A stretch of DNA of 43,548 nucleotides from an uncultured Butyrivibrio sp. (GCA_945928575.1 CAMENP010000020.1:1-43548); one strand, 5' to 3'; counted from the first letter of the stretch, positions 15,316-24,546 are shown. Made by a program: numbers and translations. The notes: a model not told the origin generated them from the sequence alone.

Positions 15316-15963
15316 TTATGCTACATAGAGAAACATGAATACGAAATGGCATATGCTGCCGCCCATCACAAAAAGATGGAAGATTTCGTGCAGCCCGAAT
15401 GACGGATGTTTCTCATCAAAAAATTTGGGCTTTATGGCATAAATTATTCCGCCAACGGTATAGATTATGCCGCCGGCGAGGAGCCAGCCGAAGGCTGCCG
15501 GTGTAAGTGTATCCCACAGCTTTCCGAATACGGCGGCGCATACCCAGCCCATTGAGATGTATATAATAGATGAGAACCACTTCGGACAGGTTACCCAGCA
15601 GGCCTTGAGCAACATTCCTATAAGGGCAATTCCCCACACAACTGTGAGAAGGGTATATCCGGCTCTCCCGCCGAGAACAATAAGGCATATCGGCGTGTAT
15701 GAGCCTGCGATAAGGACAAAAATCATCATATGATCTATTTTTTTGAAAATTTTCAAAGCACTTCCTTTAAGGTTCACCGAATGATAGACTGTGCTTGCAC
15801 CGTAGAGAAGTACCATGCTGAGACAGAAAATGCTCAGCGCCATAAGTGTGCTTCCTCCGGCAAGTGCTGATTTTATTAAAAGCGGTGTAGTGGCAACGGC
15901 GGCCAGAATCATCCCTATAAGGTGCGTAATGGCGCTGCCCGGTTCACGGATAGTAATTTTCAT
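15316..15963 (-). CDS. Hemolysin III / PAQR family membrane protein
   Basis: A 215-residue protein with about seven membrane helices, of the YqfA/HlyIII branch of the PAQR superfamily. The putative metal-site residues of the superfamily are visible: S-x-x-x-H in STVYHS near residue 60, DHM around 77, and HEIFH-x3-MGGSICHF near the C-terminus. PAQR proteins include ceramidase-like hydrolases; the bacterial members' real reaction is not settled and the haemolysin name is historical. AAAGGAG lies before the start. It is transcribed alone, divergent from the EamA transporter. Confidence 0.9.
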   Translation of the reverse strand: MKITIREPGSAITHLIGMILAAVATTPLLIKSALAGGSTLMALSIFCLSMVLLYGASTVYHSVNLKGSALKIFKKIDHMMIFVLIAGSYTPICLIVLGGRAGYTLLTVVWGIALIGMLLKACWVTCPKWFSSIIYISMGWVCAAVFGKLWDTLTPAAFGWLLAGGIIYTVGGIIYAIKPKFFDEKHPSFGLHEIFHLFVMGGSICHFVFMFLYVA

Positions 15964-15985
15964 GACAAACTCCTTTCATAATAAC

Positions 15986-16000
15986 AGTATGCGACATACT
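15986..16000. promoter_or_regulatory. Palindrome upstream of hlyIII
   Basis: AGTATG-CGA-CATACT is a perfect 6+3+6 inverted repeat, 22 bp before the hlyIII start codon. It would lie in the leader or promoter of hlyIII. It is a candidate operator for an unidentified regulator. Confidence 0.4.
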
Positions 16001-16118
16001 ATGACAAATAATTCAATAAAATACATAACGTAGTATTCAAAACTACATGATGTATATGCTGTAGACTACCACAGCATTCATAAACTGTCAATAGCCGGAA
16101 GCATAAAATTGAGACGGA

Positions 16119-16148
16119 TTGACATATTGAAGCCATAAGGTGTATCAT
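16119..16148 (+). promoter_or_regulatory. Promoter of the EamA transporter gene
   Basis: TTGACA at 16119-16124 and TATCAT at 16143-16148 with an 18-bp spacer. Confidence 0.55.
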
Positions 16149-16150
16149 AC

Positions 16151-16166
16151 CAACAGTTGACTGTTG
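16151..16166. promoter_or_regulatory. Operator-like palindrome at the EamA transcription start
   Basis: CAACAGT-TG-ACTGTTG is a perfect 7+2+7 inverted repeat starting two bases after the predicted -10 box. A protein bound here would block the EamA promoter. Confidence 0.5.
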
Positions 16167-16183
16167 TACGAAAGGCTGGGATT

Positions 16184-17110
16184 ATGAAAAATACCAAAAT
16201 TAGAAACTCGTTATTACTGGTGCTTACCGCACTTATCTGGGGAAGTTCGTTTGTGGCGCAGAGACAGGGCGGAAGTCTTGTGGGACCGTTTACTTTTAAT
16301 TGTGTAAGGTCGATAATAGGCGGAATTGTACTGCTTCCCGTAATTGCGGCGATAGATAAAGTTAAGCCGTCTCCTAGGAGACCGCAGAATGCAGGAGACA
16401 GAAAGAGACTGTTGATTGGCGGCTTATGTTGTGGTGCAATGCTTTTTCTGGCAAGCACAATGCAGCAGCTCGGAATGTTTATGGGAACCACAGCAGGAAA
16501 GTCGGGATTTCTTACGGCATGTTACATATTGATAGTTCCGGTGCTTGGAATTTTCTTCAAAAGAAAATGCAGCTGGAACATATGGATAGGCATTGTAATA
16601 ACGATTGGCGGATTGTATCTGTTATGTATGAAGGATTCATTAAGCTTTGCGGCATCGGATCTGGTAACGCTTGTGTGTGCACTGCTTTTTGCCGGACATA
16701 TTATGGTAATAGATCATTTTTCACCGTTGGTTGACGGAGTCAGACTTTCGTGTATACAGTTTTTTGTGTGCGGAATACTGGGATTTTTCCCGATGCTGTT
16801 TCGTGAAATTATACCGGACGGAATTGGTGCATGGGCATCGACATTCGCCTCATCACAGGCATGGATTGCTCTGCTGTATTCGGGTGTAATGTCGTGCGGC
16901 GTGGCATATACATTGCAGATAATAGCCCAGAACGGACTGAATCCGACACTGGCATCCATGATAATGAGCCTTGAATCTGTTTTCTCGGTCCTGACCGGAT
17001 GGCTTATTCTTGATGAAAAGCTGGGGGGAAGAGAAATAATGGGATGTGTATTGATATTTGCGGCAATCCTGTTAGCGCAGATTCCTGTAGGGAAAAAGAT
17101 AAAATCATAA
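16184..17110 (+). CDS. EamA/DMT family transporter
   Basis: A 308-residue membrane protein with about ten hydrophobic helices arranged as two EamA repeats. The repeats begin at LVLTALIWGSSFVAQRQG (residues 10-27) and near residue 150, and the second ends with the typical SLESVFSVLTGWLILDE. Drug/metabolite transporters of this type export or import amino acids, nucleotide sugars or other small molecules; the substrate is not predictable from sequence. I chose the ATG at 16184 behind GAAAGGCTGGG rather than an upstream TTG. It is transcribed alone, with its own promoter, operator-like palindrome and terminator. Confidence 0.9.
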   Translation: MKNTKIRNSLLLVLTALIWGSSFVAQRQGGSLVGPFTFNCVRSIIGGIVLLPVIAAIDKVKPSPRRPQNAGDRKRLLIGGLCCGAMLFLASTMQQLGMFMGTTAGKSGFLTACYILIVPVLGIFFKRKCSWNIWIGIVITIGGLYLLCMKDSLSFAASDLVTLVCALLFAGHIMVIDHFSPLVDGVRLSCIQFFVCGILGFFPMLFREIIPDGIGAWASTFASSQAWIALLYSGVMSCGVAYTLQIIAQNGLNPTLASMIMSLESVFSVLTGWLILDEKLGGREIMGCVLIFAAILLAQIPVGKKIKS

Positions 17111-17113
17111 ACC

Positions 17114-17150
17114 AAAATCCCGGTGCCGTGGAGGTGGCATCGGGATTTTT
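17114..17150 (+). terminator. Terminator after the EamA gene
   Basis: AAAATCCCGGTGCC pairs with GGCATCGGGATTTT around an 8-nt loop (one G-T wobble pair), ending in TTTTT. Because the stem arms start with A and end with T, it can also serve the convergent ABC exporter operon. Confidence 0.88.
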
Positions 17151-17178
17151 GATTATGCGGGTGATTAATCCGCTCCGG

Positions 17179-18963
17179 TTATTTGAGAAAATCGAACTGT
17201 GACATATACAGCTCGTAATATTTGCCTTTCAGGGCGAGCAGTTCATTGTGTGTGCCGCGCTCTATGATTCCGCCGTTTTCAACATACATAATGCAGTCTG
17301 CATTCTTGATAGTGGAGAGCCTGTGGGCGATTATGAAAGAAGTACGGCCTTTGAGGAGTTCGTTAAGACCTTTTTGCAGCACGCGTTCTGTTTCGGTGTC
17401 AATGCTTGATGTCGCCTCGTCGAGAATAAGTATCTTAGGGTCGGCAAGCAGTGCTCTCGCAAAAGAGATAAGCTGGCGCTGACCGGCGGAAAGGCGGCTT
17501 CCGCGTTCATTGACCTCGGTCATGTATCCGTTTTCCATCTCCATGATAAAATCATGTGCGCACACCGTTTTGGCGGCGCGGATGACATCCTCGTCAGATG
17601 CTTCCATATTGCCGTATCTTATGTTATCCATAATCGTGCCGGAGAATATGAAGCTGTCCTGCATCATTACACCCATCTGGGTACGCAGCGAATGTATTTT
17701 TACTTTGGAAATGTCAATATCATCTATGAGAACCTCGCCGGAATCCACATTGTAGAAACGGCTTATAAGGTTTACTATTGTTGTTTTACCGGCACCGGTC
17801 GGGCCGACGATCGCGAATGTCTCACCCGGATTGGCGGTAAAATTAATCTTGTTCAGGATAGGATGACCGTCATCATACGAGAAGGTTACATCCTTAAATT
17901 CCACTTTGCCGGTAATCGGAGGCATATCAATGGCATCCGGAGCATCCTTGACTGCAACCTCTTCGTCAATCGTCTCAAAAATACGCTCGAGATATGAAAT
18001 AGCTGTTAACAGTGAATTATAAAATCCGGCAAGTGTGTTGATCGGTGTCCAGAACTGGCTTATGTAAGCCGTAAACAGCACGAGGGTACCGACTGTAATG
18101 GCTGTGTCGCCGCCGGCCATCCAGCTTATTCCGAGCACATATATGAAACAAGTTGTGATAACCGATATAACATCAACGCTCGGTCCCATAAGGAAGTTAA
18201 ACTTTACGGCACGCATCCATGCGCTTCTGTATCCGCTGCTTAAGTTGTTAAAAATATCTGTGTTGCGTTCCTCTCGTGTAAAAGACTGCGTAACGCGGAT
18301 TCCGTTGATGCTCTCGGCTATGTAAGCATTTAAGTTGGACTGTTTGTTGCTCTGTATCTGCCATGCACGTCGCTGTTTTTTCTTGATAAAAACGATAACT
18401 GCAATCAGTATCGGAAGGCCGCACAGGCAAATGAGTGTAAGTTTTACGTTTGCTAAAAACATAAACACAATAATGAATATGAGGTTGCACATATCTGTAA
18501 TTGTATTTATGATACCGTTTGACAGAAGGTCACTTAAACTGTTTACATAATTGACCACGCGGACCTGAATTTTGCCGTGCGGACGGTTATCATAATAGGA
18601 AAAAGGCAGTTCCTGCAGATGTTCAAAAATATCATATCTTATCTGATGGATAATATTCTGACCGATTTCGTTGGTTATTTTTATTTTTATCCGAAGGCTG
18701 AATGCCGAGTACAGCGCAATAAGGAGCGTAAGCCCGGCATACATTGCGATGGATTTCATATCCTTATTGGGAATGGATACGTCCATGACCTTCTGGAAAA
18801 ACTTCGGTATCATCATCACCAGGGCGGAGGATGACATCATTATAAGTATAACGAGAATCATTTTTTTCTTATACGGCGCAACATATTTGCCGAGCCTCTT
18901 AAGCTGGTTGATATCAAAACGGTCCTCAAGTACCTCATCAACGTCATATTTATTACGTGCCAT
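17179..18963 (-). CDS. ABC exporter half-transporter, consensus ATPase subunit
   Basis: A 594-residue half-transporter with an N-terminal six-helix domain (about 30-330) and a C-terminal ATPase. Walker A is GPTGAGKT (387-394), Walker B ILILDE with catalytic Glu516, and the switch histidine is H547, all functional. Its signature motif is altered to LSAGQ (491-495). Paired with the upstream gene it forms a heterodimeric exporter of the BmrCD/LmrCD/TM287-288 type, which often exports drugs or lipids. The start at 18963 lies one base after the partner's stop, with AAAGGCGG upstream, so the two are coupled. An in-frame ATG farther upstream lies inside the partner gene. Confidence 0.92.
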   Translation of the reverse strand: MARNKYDVDEVLEDRFDINQLKRLGKYVAPYKKKMILVILIMMSSSALVMMIPKFFQKVMDVSIPNKDMKSIAMYAGLTLLIALYSAFSLRIKIKITNEIGQNIIHQIRYDIFEHLQELPFSYYDNRPHGKIQVRVVNYVNSLSDLLSNGIINTITDMCNLIFIIVFMFLANVKLTLICLCGLPILIAVIVFIKKKQRRAWQIQSNKQSNLNAYIAESINGIRVTQSFTREERNTDIFNNLSSGYRSAWMRAVKFNFLMGPSVDVISVITTCFIYVLGISWMAGGDTAITVGTLVLFTAYISQFWTPINTLAGFYNSLLTAISYLERIFETIDEEVAVKDAPDAIDMPPITGKVEFKDVTFSYDDGHPILNKINFTANPGETFAIVGPTGAGKTTIVNLISRFYNVDSGEVLIDDIDISKVKIHSLRTQMGVMMQDSFIFSGTIMDNIRYGNMEASDEDVIRAAKTVCAHDFIMEMENGYMTEVNERGSRLSAGQRQLISFARALLADPKILILDEATSSIDTETERVLQKGLNELLKGRTSFIIAHRLSTIKNADCIMYVENGGIIERGTHNELLALKGKYYELYMSQFDFLK

Positions 18964-18964
18964 T

Positions 18965-20716
18965 TTATTCACCGCCTTTCTTCTTGAATTCATCCGGAAT
19001 CTCACCGTATTGCGTGTAAAATGCGGAAGCATAATAACCGTTCTGCTTCATCAGTTCATCATGTGTTCCGTGCTCGATTATCCGGCCGTTGTCCATGACA
19101 AGAATCTGGTCGGCGTTACATATGGATGATATGCGGTAAGCTATTACAAAAATAGTACAGCGGTTCTTTATGTTATTAAGCTGTGTCTGGATGTAGCTTT
19201 CCGTTTCCATATCAACTGCGGATGTGGTATCATCTAATATAAGTATCGAAGGGTTCTTAAGCAATGCCCTTGCGAGGGAAATACGCTGTTTCTGACCACC
19301 GGAGAGACCGACACCGCGCTCACCGACAATCGTGTCATATCCGTCCGGAAGTGACTGGATAAAATGGTTGGCGTCCGCCATAATGGCAGCCTGTTTAACT
19401 TCCTCAAATGAGCAGTCGGGATGTGCGTAAGCGATGTTGCCCTCTATCGTGTCGGAAAAGAGGAAAACATCCTGCATTGCCATTCCGATGTTATCGCGGA
19501 GATTGTACAGATCAAGTGCCTTGACGTTTACACCGTCCACTAAGACCTCTCCCTCTGTTGCATCATAGAAACGGCAGAGAAGATTCATTATGGTTGATTT
19601 GCCGGCACCGGTCGAACCGATAATGCCTATTGTCTGCCCCGGCTCAACCTTAAAATTGATATCTTCTACGATATCAGTATCGTCGGCGCGGTACGACACG
19701 TTCTTAAATTCAACGGCTCCCTTAAAGCGTGCTTCGCGTATTCCTTTTTCGGGAGTCTTGATTGAAGGTTCTTTGGTGTATGTATCGTATATCTTCTCGA
19801 TTGAAGTCGTAAAACGCTGGATATCGTTAATCCACCAGCCGGCCATACGAAGCGGTGCGGTAAGCATCCACAGATAGCCGTTGACCTTTACGAGGTCACC
19901 GAGCGTTATTTCACCCTGAATGACCATATATCCGCCGTAGAGCATAAGGATTATGGTAAGTGCGTAGGAAAGCACCTCAAAAATCGGAATAAATCTCATC
20001 CATATTTTGGAAGCTTCAAGCTGTGAATCCCTGAAATCATCGTTCTCGGCATTGAATTTGGCAATTTCGTAGTCTTCTTTGGAGAATGCTTTGACAACTC
20101 TGTTGCCGCTGACATTTTCCTGAACGAAGGCATTCAATGATGAGAAACAGTTACGGTTGCGCTTGAAAGCCGGGCGTACCTGTTTTGACTGGAAATATGT
20201 TGTAAGCGCCGTAAGCGGAAGAACAGCGAGCATACATAATGCCATTTTGTAACTTACCGTAAAAATCATTATAATCGCAAAAATAAGAAGCAGAATATTC
20301 TCATATACTGCATATATAACATACGCGACAAAGTGCCTTACGGCGTCCATATCGCCGGTCTGCCTTGACATAAGGTCACCGGTGCGCTCTCTGTTATAGA
20401 ATGCAAAGTCCTCCTGCATGAATTTGCGGTACACGGTGTCACGCATCTCATAGAGGACACCCTGTGAACAGGTCTCAAACACAACCTGATAGAAGAAACG
20501 CAGTACGCTTCTGACTGCGGTGACCCCGATGAGTATGGCTGCAAGATAAGGAAGCTCGTCGTAATTGCCTCCCTTGATGACATCGTCAACAATAAGTCCC
20601 GATATATGCGGATTGACTATCGCAAGTACCGAGATTATTGTGGTCATGACAAGACCGAGCATCATAAGCCATTTATATTTTTTGAGAAAACCCAGAAACC
20701 ATTTTTCTGCTGTCAT
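18965..20716 (-). CDS. ABC exporter half-transporter, degenerate ATPase subunit
   Basis: The 583-residue first subunit of the exporter pair, with membrane helices in residues 15-300 and an ATPase domain. Walker A GSTGAGKS (367-374) and signature LSGGQ (471-475) are normal. However, Walker B reads ILILDD, so Asp496 replaces the catalytic Glu, and the switch His is Tyr527 (IAYRIS). With the partner's LSAGQ this makes one degenerate and one consensus ATP site, the hallmark of asymmetric heterodimeric exporters. GAGAGG precedes the start. It is divergent from an AraC regulator that probably controls it. Confidence 0.92.
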   Translation of the reverse strand: MTAEKWFLGFLKKYKWLMMLGLVMTTIISVLAIVNPHISGLIVDDVIKGGNYDELPYLAAILIGVTAVRSVLRFFYQVVFETCSQGVLYEMRDTVYRKFMQEDFAFYNRERTGDLMSRQTGDMDAVRHFVAYVIYAVYENILLLIFAIIMIFTVSYKMALCMLAVLPLTALTTYFQSKQVRPAFKRNRNCFSSLNAFVQENVSGNRVVKAFSKEDYEIAKFNAENDDFRDSQLEASKIWMRFIPIFEVLSYALTIILMLYGGYMVIQGEITLGDLVKVNGYLWMLTAPLRMAGWWINDIQRFTTSIEKIYDTYTKEPSIKTPEKGIREARFKGAVEFKNVSYRADDTDIVEDINFKVEPGQTIGIIGSTGAGKSTIMNLLCRFYDATEGEVLVDGVNVKALDLYNLRDNIGMAMQDVFLFSDTIEGNIAYAHPDCSFEEVKQAAIMADANHFIQSLPDGYDTIVGERGVGLSGGQKQRISLARALLKNPSILILDDTTSAVDMETESYIQTQLNNIKNRCTIFVIAYRISSICNADQILVMDNGRIIEHGTHDELMKQNGYYASAFYTQYGEIPDEFKKKGGE

Positions 20717-20779
20717 AATTAATAAAACCTCTCGAATTATTATTTTACTTTAGTATAAAATCTTAATTGAAAAAGAAAA

Positions 20780-20812
20780 TGTAGAATTTTGCTTCATTGA
20801 TGTAGTATTTTG
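20780..20812. promoter_or_regulatory. AraC-type direct-repeat operator
   Basis: TGTAGAATTTTG (20780-20791) and TGTAGTATTTTG (20801-20812) match at 11 of 12 positions and start exactly 21 bp apart, two helical turns. This is the usual spacing for the two halves of an AraC/XylS dimer site. The second copy covers the -35 position of the araC-like gene; the pair lies between that gene and the divergent exporter. Confidence 0.6.
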
Positions 20813-20821
20813 TCCGATTTG

Positions 20822-20830
20822 TGGTATACT
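20822..20830 (+). promoter_or_regulatory. Extended -10 promoter of the AraC regulator gene
   Basis: TG-G-TATACT forms an extended -10 box about 39 nt before the start codon. There is no good -35 box; the direct-repeat operator occupies that position, consistent with an activator-dependent or autoregulated promoter. Confidence 0.45.
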
Positions 20831-20868
20831 CTTATCAGAATTATGCGTTAAAATATAGGATGAAGAAT

Positions 20869-21711
20869 ATGTGTGAGAAGATACGGTTCAATGATCTGAA
20901 CCCCACTTTTTTGTTCTGCTGGAAGGGTGCAAGGACGCGTGATGAGATTAATTATCATTGCCACAGCAATCATATAGAGATGAGCCTTATAGTGTCAGGC
21001 AGCGGCAGATACAGAATTGATGATGTGATATATGATGTTTCGGAGGGAGACCTTCTGATATTTAATCCGGGTGTGTACCATCAGGCATTGACTGACGGAT
21101 GCGGGAATCCGGCGGTGGAATTTTTCGTGGGATTTACGGATATACAGCTTGATGGGTATAAGGCGAACTGCCTGGATATTACGGAAGCCCCAGTTATGCA
21201 TACCAAGGGCGAACTGCGGCAGAAACTTTTCAGAATGTCGCTTAAGATGTCGGAGGAGAACGAAGTATTAAGACCGGGAAGATATTTTATGCTTAAGGCT
21301 TATCTGATGGAAATACTTCTGCTCATAATAAGGGAATTGTCGGATCCGATTGAAGCATCCAAAGGATATGCTTTTGAGTCGGTCAGCAAGAAATATGTTG
21401 TTGAACGTATTGTAAGTTATTTTGAAGACCATTATAATGAGAAAATATCATTGGATCAGATTGCGGAGAATATGTATCTGAGTCCGTATTACATATCGAA
21501 GATTTTTAAGAGCGAGACAGGCGATGCCCCGATAAGCTACCTTATAGATATAAGACTGAGCCATGCAATGGAACTGCTTAAGAACGGCAGCTGTGACAGT
21601 ATACAACAGGTTGCCCAGATGGTCGGATATGATGACGCATATCATTTCAGTAAATTGTTCAAGAAAAAATATAACGTATCACCGTCAAAGGTTAAAGGAA
21701 AGGTGCAATAA
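20869..21711 (+). CDS. AraC family transcriptional regulator
   Basis: A 280-residue regulator with an N-terminal cupin (AraC-binding) domain containing HCHSNHIEMSLIVSGSG...DLLIFNPGVYHQ (about 30-72) and a C-terminal double helix-turn-helix domain. The latter's second motif, VAQMVGYDDAYHFSKLFKKKYNVSPSKV, matches the family closely. It probably binds the direct repeats upstream and controls the divergent ABC exporter and itself. The ATG at 20869 is preferred because AGGATG lies 6 nt upstream. The stop codon overlaps the trkA start (TAATG), so trkA and trkH may be co-expressed with it, though their function is unrelated to the exporter. The inducer is unknown. Confidence 0.92.
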   Translation: MCEKIRFNDLNPTFLFCWKGARTRDEINYHCHSNHIEMSLIVSGSGRYRIDDVIYDVSEGDLLIFNPGVYHQALTDGCGNPAVEFFVGFTDIQLDGYKANCLDITEAPVMHTKGELRQKLFRMSLKMSEENEVLRPGRYFMLKAYLMEILLLIIRELSDPIEASKGYAFESVSKKYVVERIVSYFEDHYNEKISLDQIAENMYLSPYYISKIFKSETGDAPISYLIDIRLSHAMELLKNGSCDSIQQVAQMVGYDDAYHFSKLFKKKYNVSPSKVKGKVQ

Positions 21712-23066
21712 TGAAGATAATTATAGTAGGCTGCGGTAATGTAGGTTCGGCAATAGCCGAACAGCTCAGCAATGAGGGACATGACATAACTGTGGTTGAT
21801 GTTAATGAGAAGGTTGTAAACGGAATATCGGATGCTTATGATGTGCTCGGCGTTGTGGGTAACGGCGCGAGCCTTAATATCCAGAGGGAAGCAGGCGTTG
21901 ATAATGCAGATCTTCTTATCGCCGTAACGGGTGCGGATGAACTTAATCTTCTGTGCTGTCTTATCGCAAGGAAAGCCGGCGGATGCCATACGATCGCAAG
22001 GGTAAGTAATCCGGTGTACAGTCGTGAGATAAGCTTTATTAAGGAAGAACTCGGTCTTTCAATGATCATTAATCCGCAGATGGCAGCAGCCCGCGAGATA
22101 GGAAGACTGCTTAAATTTCCGTCAGCTCTCAAGGTCGATACTTTTGCCAAAAGCAGGGTTGAACTTGTAATATATAAGGTGCCTGAGGATTCGGCATTAT
22201 GCGGAGTCAAACTCCGCGATCTGTCAACCAAAGTCAAATGCAATGTTCTTATACCGATTGTCGAGCGTGGTGAGGAAGTTATGATTCCTGACGGCGAATT
22301 TGAACTTATGGCAGGTGATGAGATCACAATTGTGGCACCTGCCGAGAATACAATAGATTTCTTTAAGAAAATGGGAGACCCGACTTCGGTTACGAGGGAT
22401 ATTATGATGATCGGCGGCGGAACTACCACCATTTATCTGGCAAGACAGCTCCTTAATATGGGAGTGAAGGTTAAAATAGTCGAGCAGGATCCGGCAAGGT
22501 GTGAGGAACTTACCGAAATGCTTCCGAAAGCGCTTGTAATATGCGGAGATGCCACGGATAAGGAACTTCTTATCGAGGAAGGACTTAAGACCGTCGGTGC
22601 ATTTGCATCGATGACTAATTTTGACGAGGAAAATATAATGCTCACGCTTTTTGCCAAGAGCCTTTCCAAAGCCAAACTTATTACCAAGGTGCACCGTATA
22701 TCCTATGATGAAATAATAGACAGTCTGGGTGTCGGAAGTGTAATATATCCTAAGTATATTACCGCAGAGGAAATCATTAAATATGTCCGTGCGATGAAAA
22801 ACTCACTCGGCAGCAATATAGAGACTTTATACAGACTTAATGATAACCGTGTTGAGGCACTTGAATTCCAGATAAGAGAGGATTCACCGGTAGTGGGTAT
22901 TCCGCTTAAGGACCTTAATCTTAAGAAAAATATGATCATAGGCTGTATTACCCACAAGGGTAAGGTAGAGATGCCTAACGGAAACAGTGTCATAGAGGTC
23001 AATGATATGGTGATCCTTATCACGACGACAACGGGACTGCATGATATAAGGGATGCGTTAAGGTAG
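21711..23066 (+). CDS. trkA: Trk potassium uptake regulatory subunit TrkA
   Basis: A 451-residue cytoplasmic protein that gates the TrkH potassium channel. It has two RCK units: RCK_N with GCGNVG (7-12) and a Rossmann fold, then RCK_C, then a second RCK_N beginning MMIGGGTTT near residue 230, and a second RCK_C. The second glycine motif is less canonical (GGGTTT), so the two halves may bind different nucleotides, as in other TrkA proteins (NAD(H) and ATP or ADP). Its ATG overlaps the stop of the AraC gene. trkH follows after 9 nt behind TAGGAGGAT, so the two subunits are co-produced. Confidence 0.94.
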   Translation: MKIIIVGCGNVGSAIAEQLSNEGHDITVVDVNEKVVNGISDAYDVLGVVGNGASLNIQREAGVDNADLLIAVTGADELNLLCCLIARKAGGCHTIARVSNPVYSREISFIKEELGLSMIINPQMAAAREIGRLLKFPSALKVDTFAKSRVELVIYKVPEDSALCGVKLRDLSTKVKCNVLIPIVERGEEVMIPDGEFELMAGDEITIVAPAENTIDFFKKMGDPTSVTRDIMMIGGGTTTIYLARQLLNMGVKVKIVEQDPARCEELTEMLPKALVICGDATDKELLIEEGLKTVGAFASMTNFDEENIMLTLFAKSLSKAKLITKVHRISYDEIIDSLGVGSVIYPKYITAEEIIKYVRAMKNSLGSNIETLYRLNDNRVEALEFQIREDSPVVGIPLKDLNLKKNMIIGCITHKGKVEMPNGNSVIEVNDMVILITTTTGLHDIRDALR

Positions 23067-23075
23067 GAGGATAAG

Positions 23076-24533
23076 ATGAATTATTCGATAATCAGATACA
23101 TACTGAGCAGTGTGGTCTGTTTTGAAGGCGTTTTTCTGGCGCTTCCGTCCATAGTCGGAGCAATTTACGGCGAAGAGGAAGGATTTATATACGGAATAGT
23201 GTCAATTATATGTATATTGGTAGGCTTTGCGGGCAGATACCGTAAACCTAAGAGCAATACTTTCTATTCAAGGGAAGGTTTTGTTGCGGTTTCCTTAAGC
23301 TGGCTTTTACTCAGTATAATAGGTGCATTGCCGTTAAGACTTACGGGAGAAATTCCTTTCTATATAGATGCACTTTTTGAAATTGTGTCAGGATTTACAA
23401 CAACCGGAGCAAGCATCATGCCATCGGTTGAAATCCTTTCGCACGCATCTGCATTCTGGAGATTATTTACGCACGGGATAGGAGGAATGGGGGTCCTGGT
23501 ATTTATAATGGCAGTGCTTCCTCTTTCCGGCGGCTCCAATATGCATCTTATGAGGGCGGAAAGCCCGGGGCCTTCGGTAAGCAAGCTTGTTCCGAGGGTA
23601 AAACATACGGCAATGATACTTTATGGTATATATTGCATTATAACCATAATTGAGACAATAGCACTTCTTATAGCCGGAATGAACTTCTTCGAGGCACTGA
23701 CATTGTCTTTTGCAACGGCGGGCACCGGAGGATTCGGTCTTCTTAACACAAGTATAGCTTCATATTCGGCTGCAGTGCAGAATATAATAACGGTATTTAT
23801 GCTGGCATGTTCCGTTAATTTTAATGTGTATTATCTGCTTCTCATACGTAAGGGCAAGGAGGCATTGCTTAATGAGGAGGTAAGATATTTCTTTATTATA
23901 GTATTTGCGTCGGCAATTTTGATCGCATTTAATATTATGGGAAGCTTCGGAAGCTTTTTTGAGGCATTCCATCACTCTATTTTCCAGGTTGCATCGGTAA
24001 TATCAACCACCGGTTTCGCAACATGCGATTTTAATATGTGGCCGGAATTCTCAAGAGCCATACTTGTGCTTTTGATGTTCGTGGGAGCATGCGCCGGAAG
24101 TACGGGCGGTGGTTTCAAGATATCGAGACTTATAATTCTGGCCAAAGCTGTCAAGAATGAAGCCCGTTCAATTGTACATCCGCGAAGCGTTAACCGCGTG
24201 AGAATCAACGGCAAAGGTATCCAGGATACGACAGTGAAGACCGTATTGGTATATCTCGCAGCTTATGTGCTTATAGTTATCATATCTTTCCTTATAGTAA
24301 GCCTGGACAGATATGATATAACCACTAATTTTACGGCGGTTGCCGCGACATTCAATAATATAGGACCGGGACTCGGAGCTGTCGGACCGACAGGTAACTA
24401 CGGCGGGTTCAGTGTATTATCCAAGCTTGTGCTTATCTTCGATATGCTTATCGGACGTCTTGAGATATTCCCGATGCTTGTGCTCCTTTCACCGGGAACA
24501 TGGCGCGTAAGGCAGAGTTCATCAACCAAATAA
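23076..24533 (+). CDS. trkH: Trk potassium uptake channel subunit TrkH
   Basis: A 485-residue membrane channel of the TrkH/KtrB superfamily with four MPM repeats. The four pore loops are visible as TTTGASI, TAGTGGFG, STTGFAT and NNIGPGLG, each with the conserved glycine of the potassium filter. The conserved C-terminal arginine region (WRVRQ) is present. With TrkA it imports K+ for turgor and pH balance. Length is normal for TrkH. The terminator of the unit overlaps the next gene's promoter. Confidence 0.94.
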   Translation: MNYSIIRYILSSVVCFEGVFLALPSIVGAIYGEEEGFIYGIVSIICILVGFAGRYRKPKSNTFYSREGFVAVSLSWLLLSIIGALPLRLTGEIPFYIDALFEIVSGFTTTGASIMPSVEILSHASAFWRLFTHGIGGMGVLVFIMAVLPLSGGSNMHLMRAESPGPSVSKLVPRVKHTAMILYGIYCIITIIETIALLIAGMNFFEALTLSFATAGTGGFGLLNTSIASYSAAVQNIITVFMLACSVNFNVYYLLLIRKGKEALLNEEVRYFFIIVFASAILIAFNIMGSFGSFFEAFHHSIFQVASVISTTGFATCDFNMWPEFSRAILVLLMFVGACAGSTGGGFKISRLIILAKAVKNEARSIVHPRSVNRVRINGKGIQDTTVKTVLVYLAAYVLIVIISFLIVSLDRYDITTNFTAVAATFNNIGPGLGAVGPTGNYGGFSVLSKLVLIFDMLIGRLEIFPMLVLLSPGTWRVRQSSSTK

Positions 24534-24546
24534 TACATATATGGGA

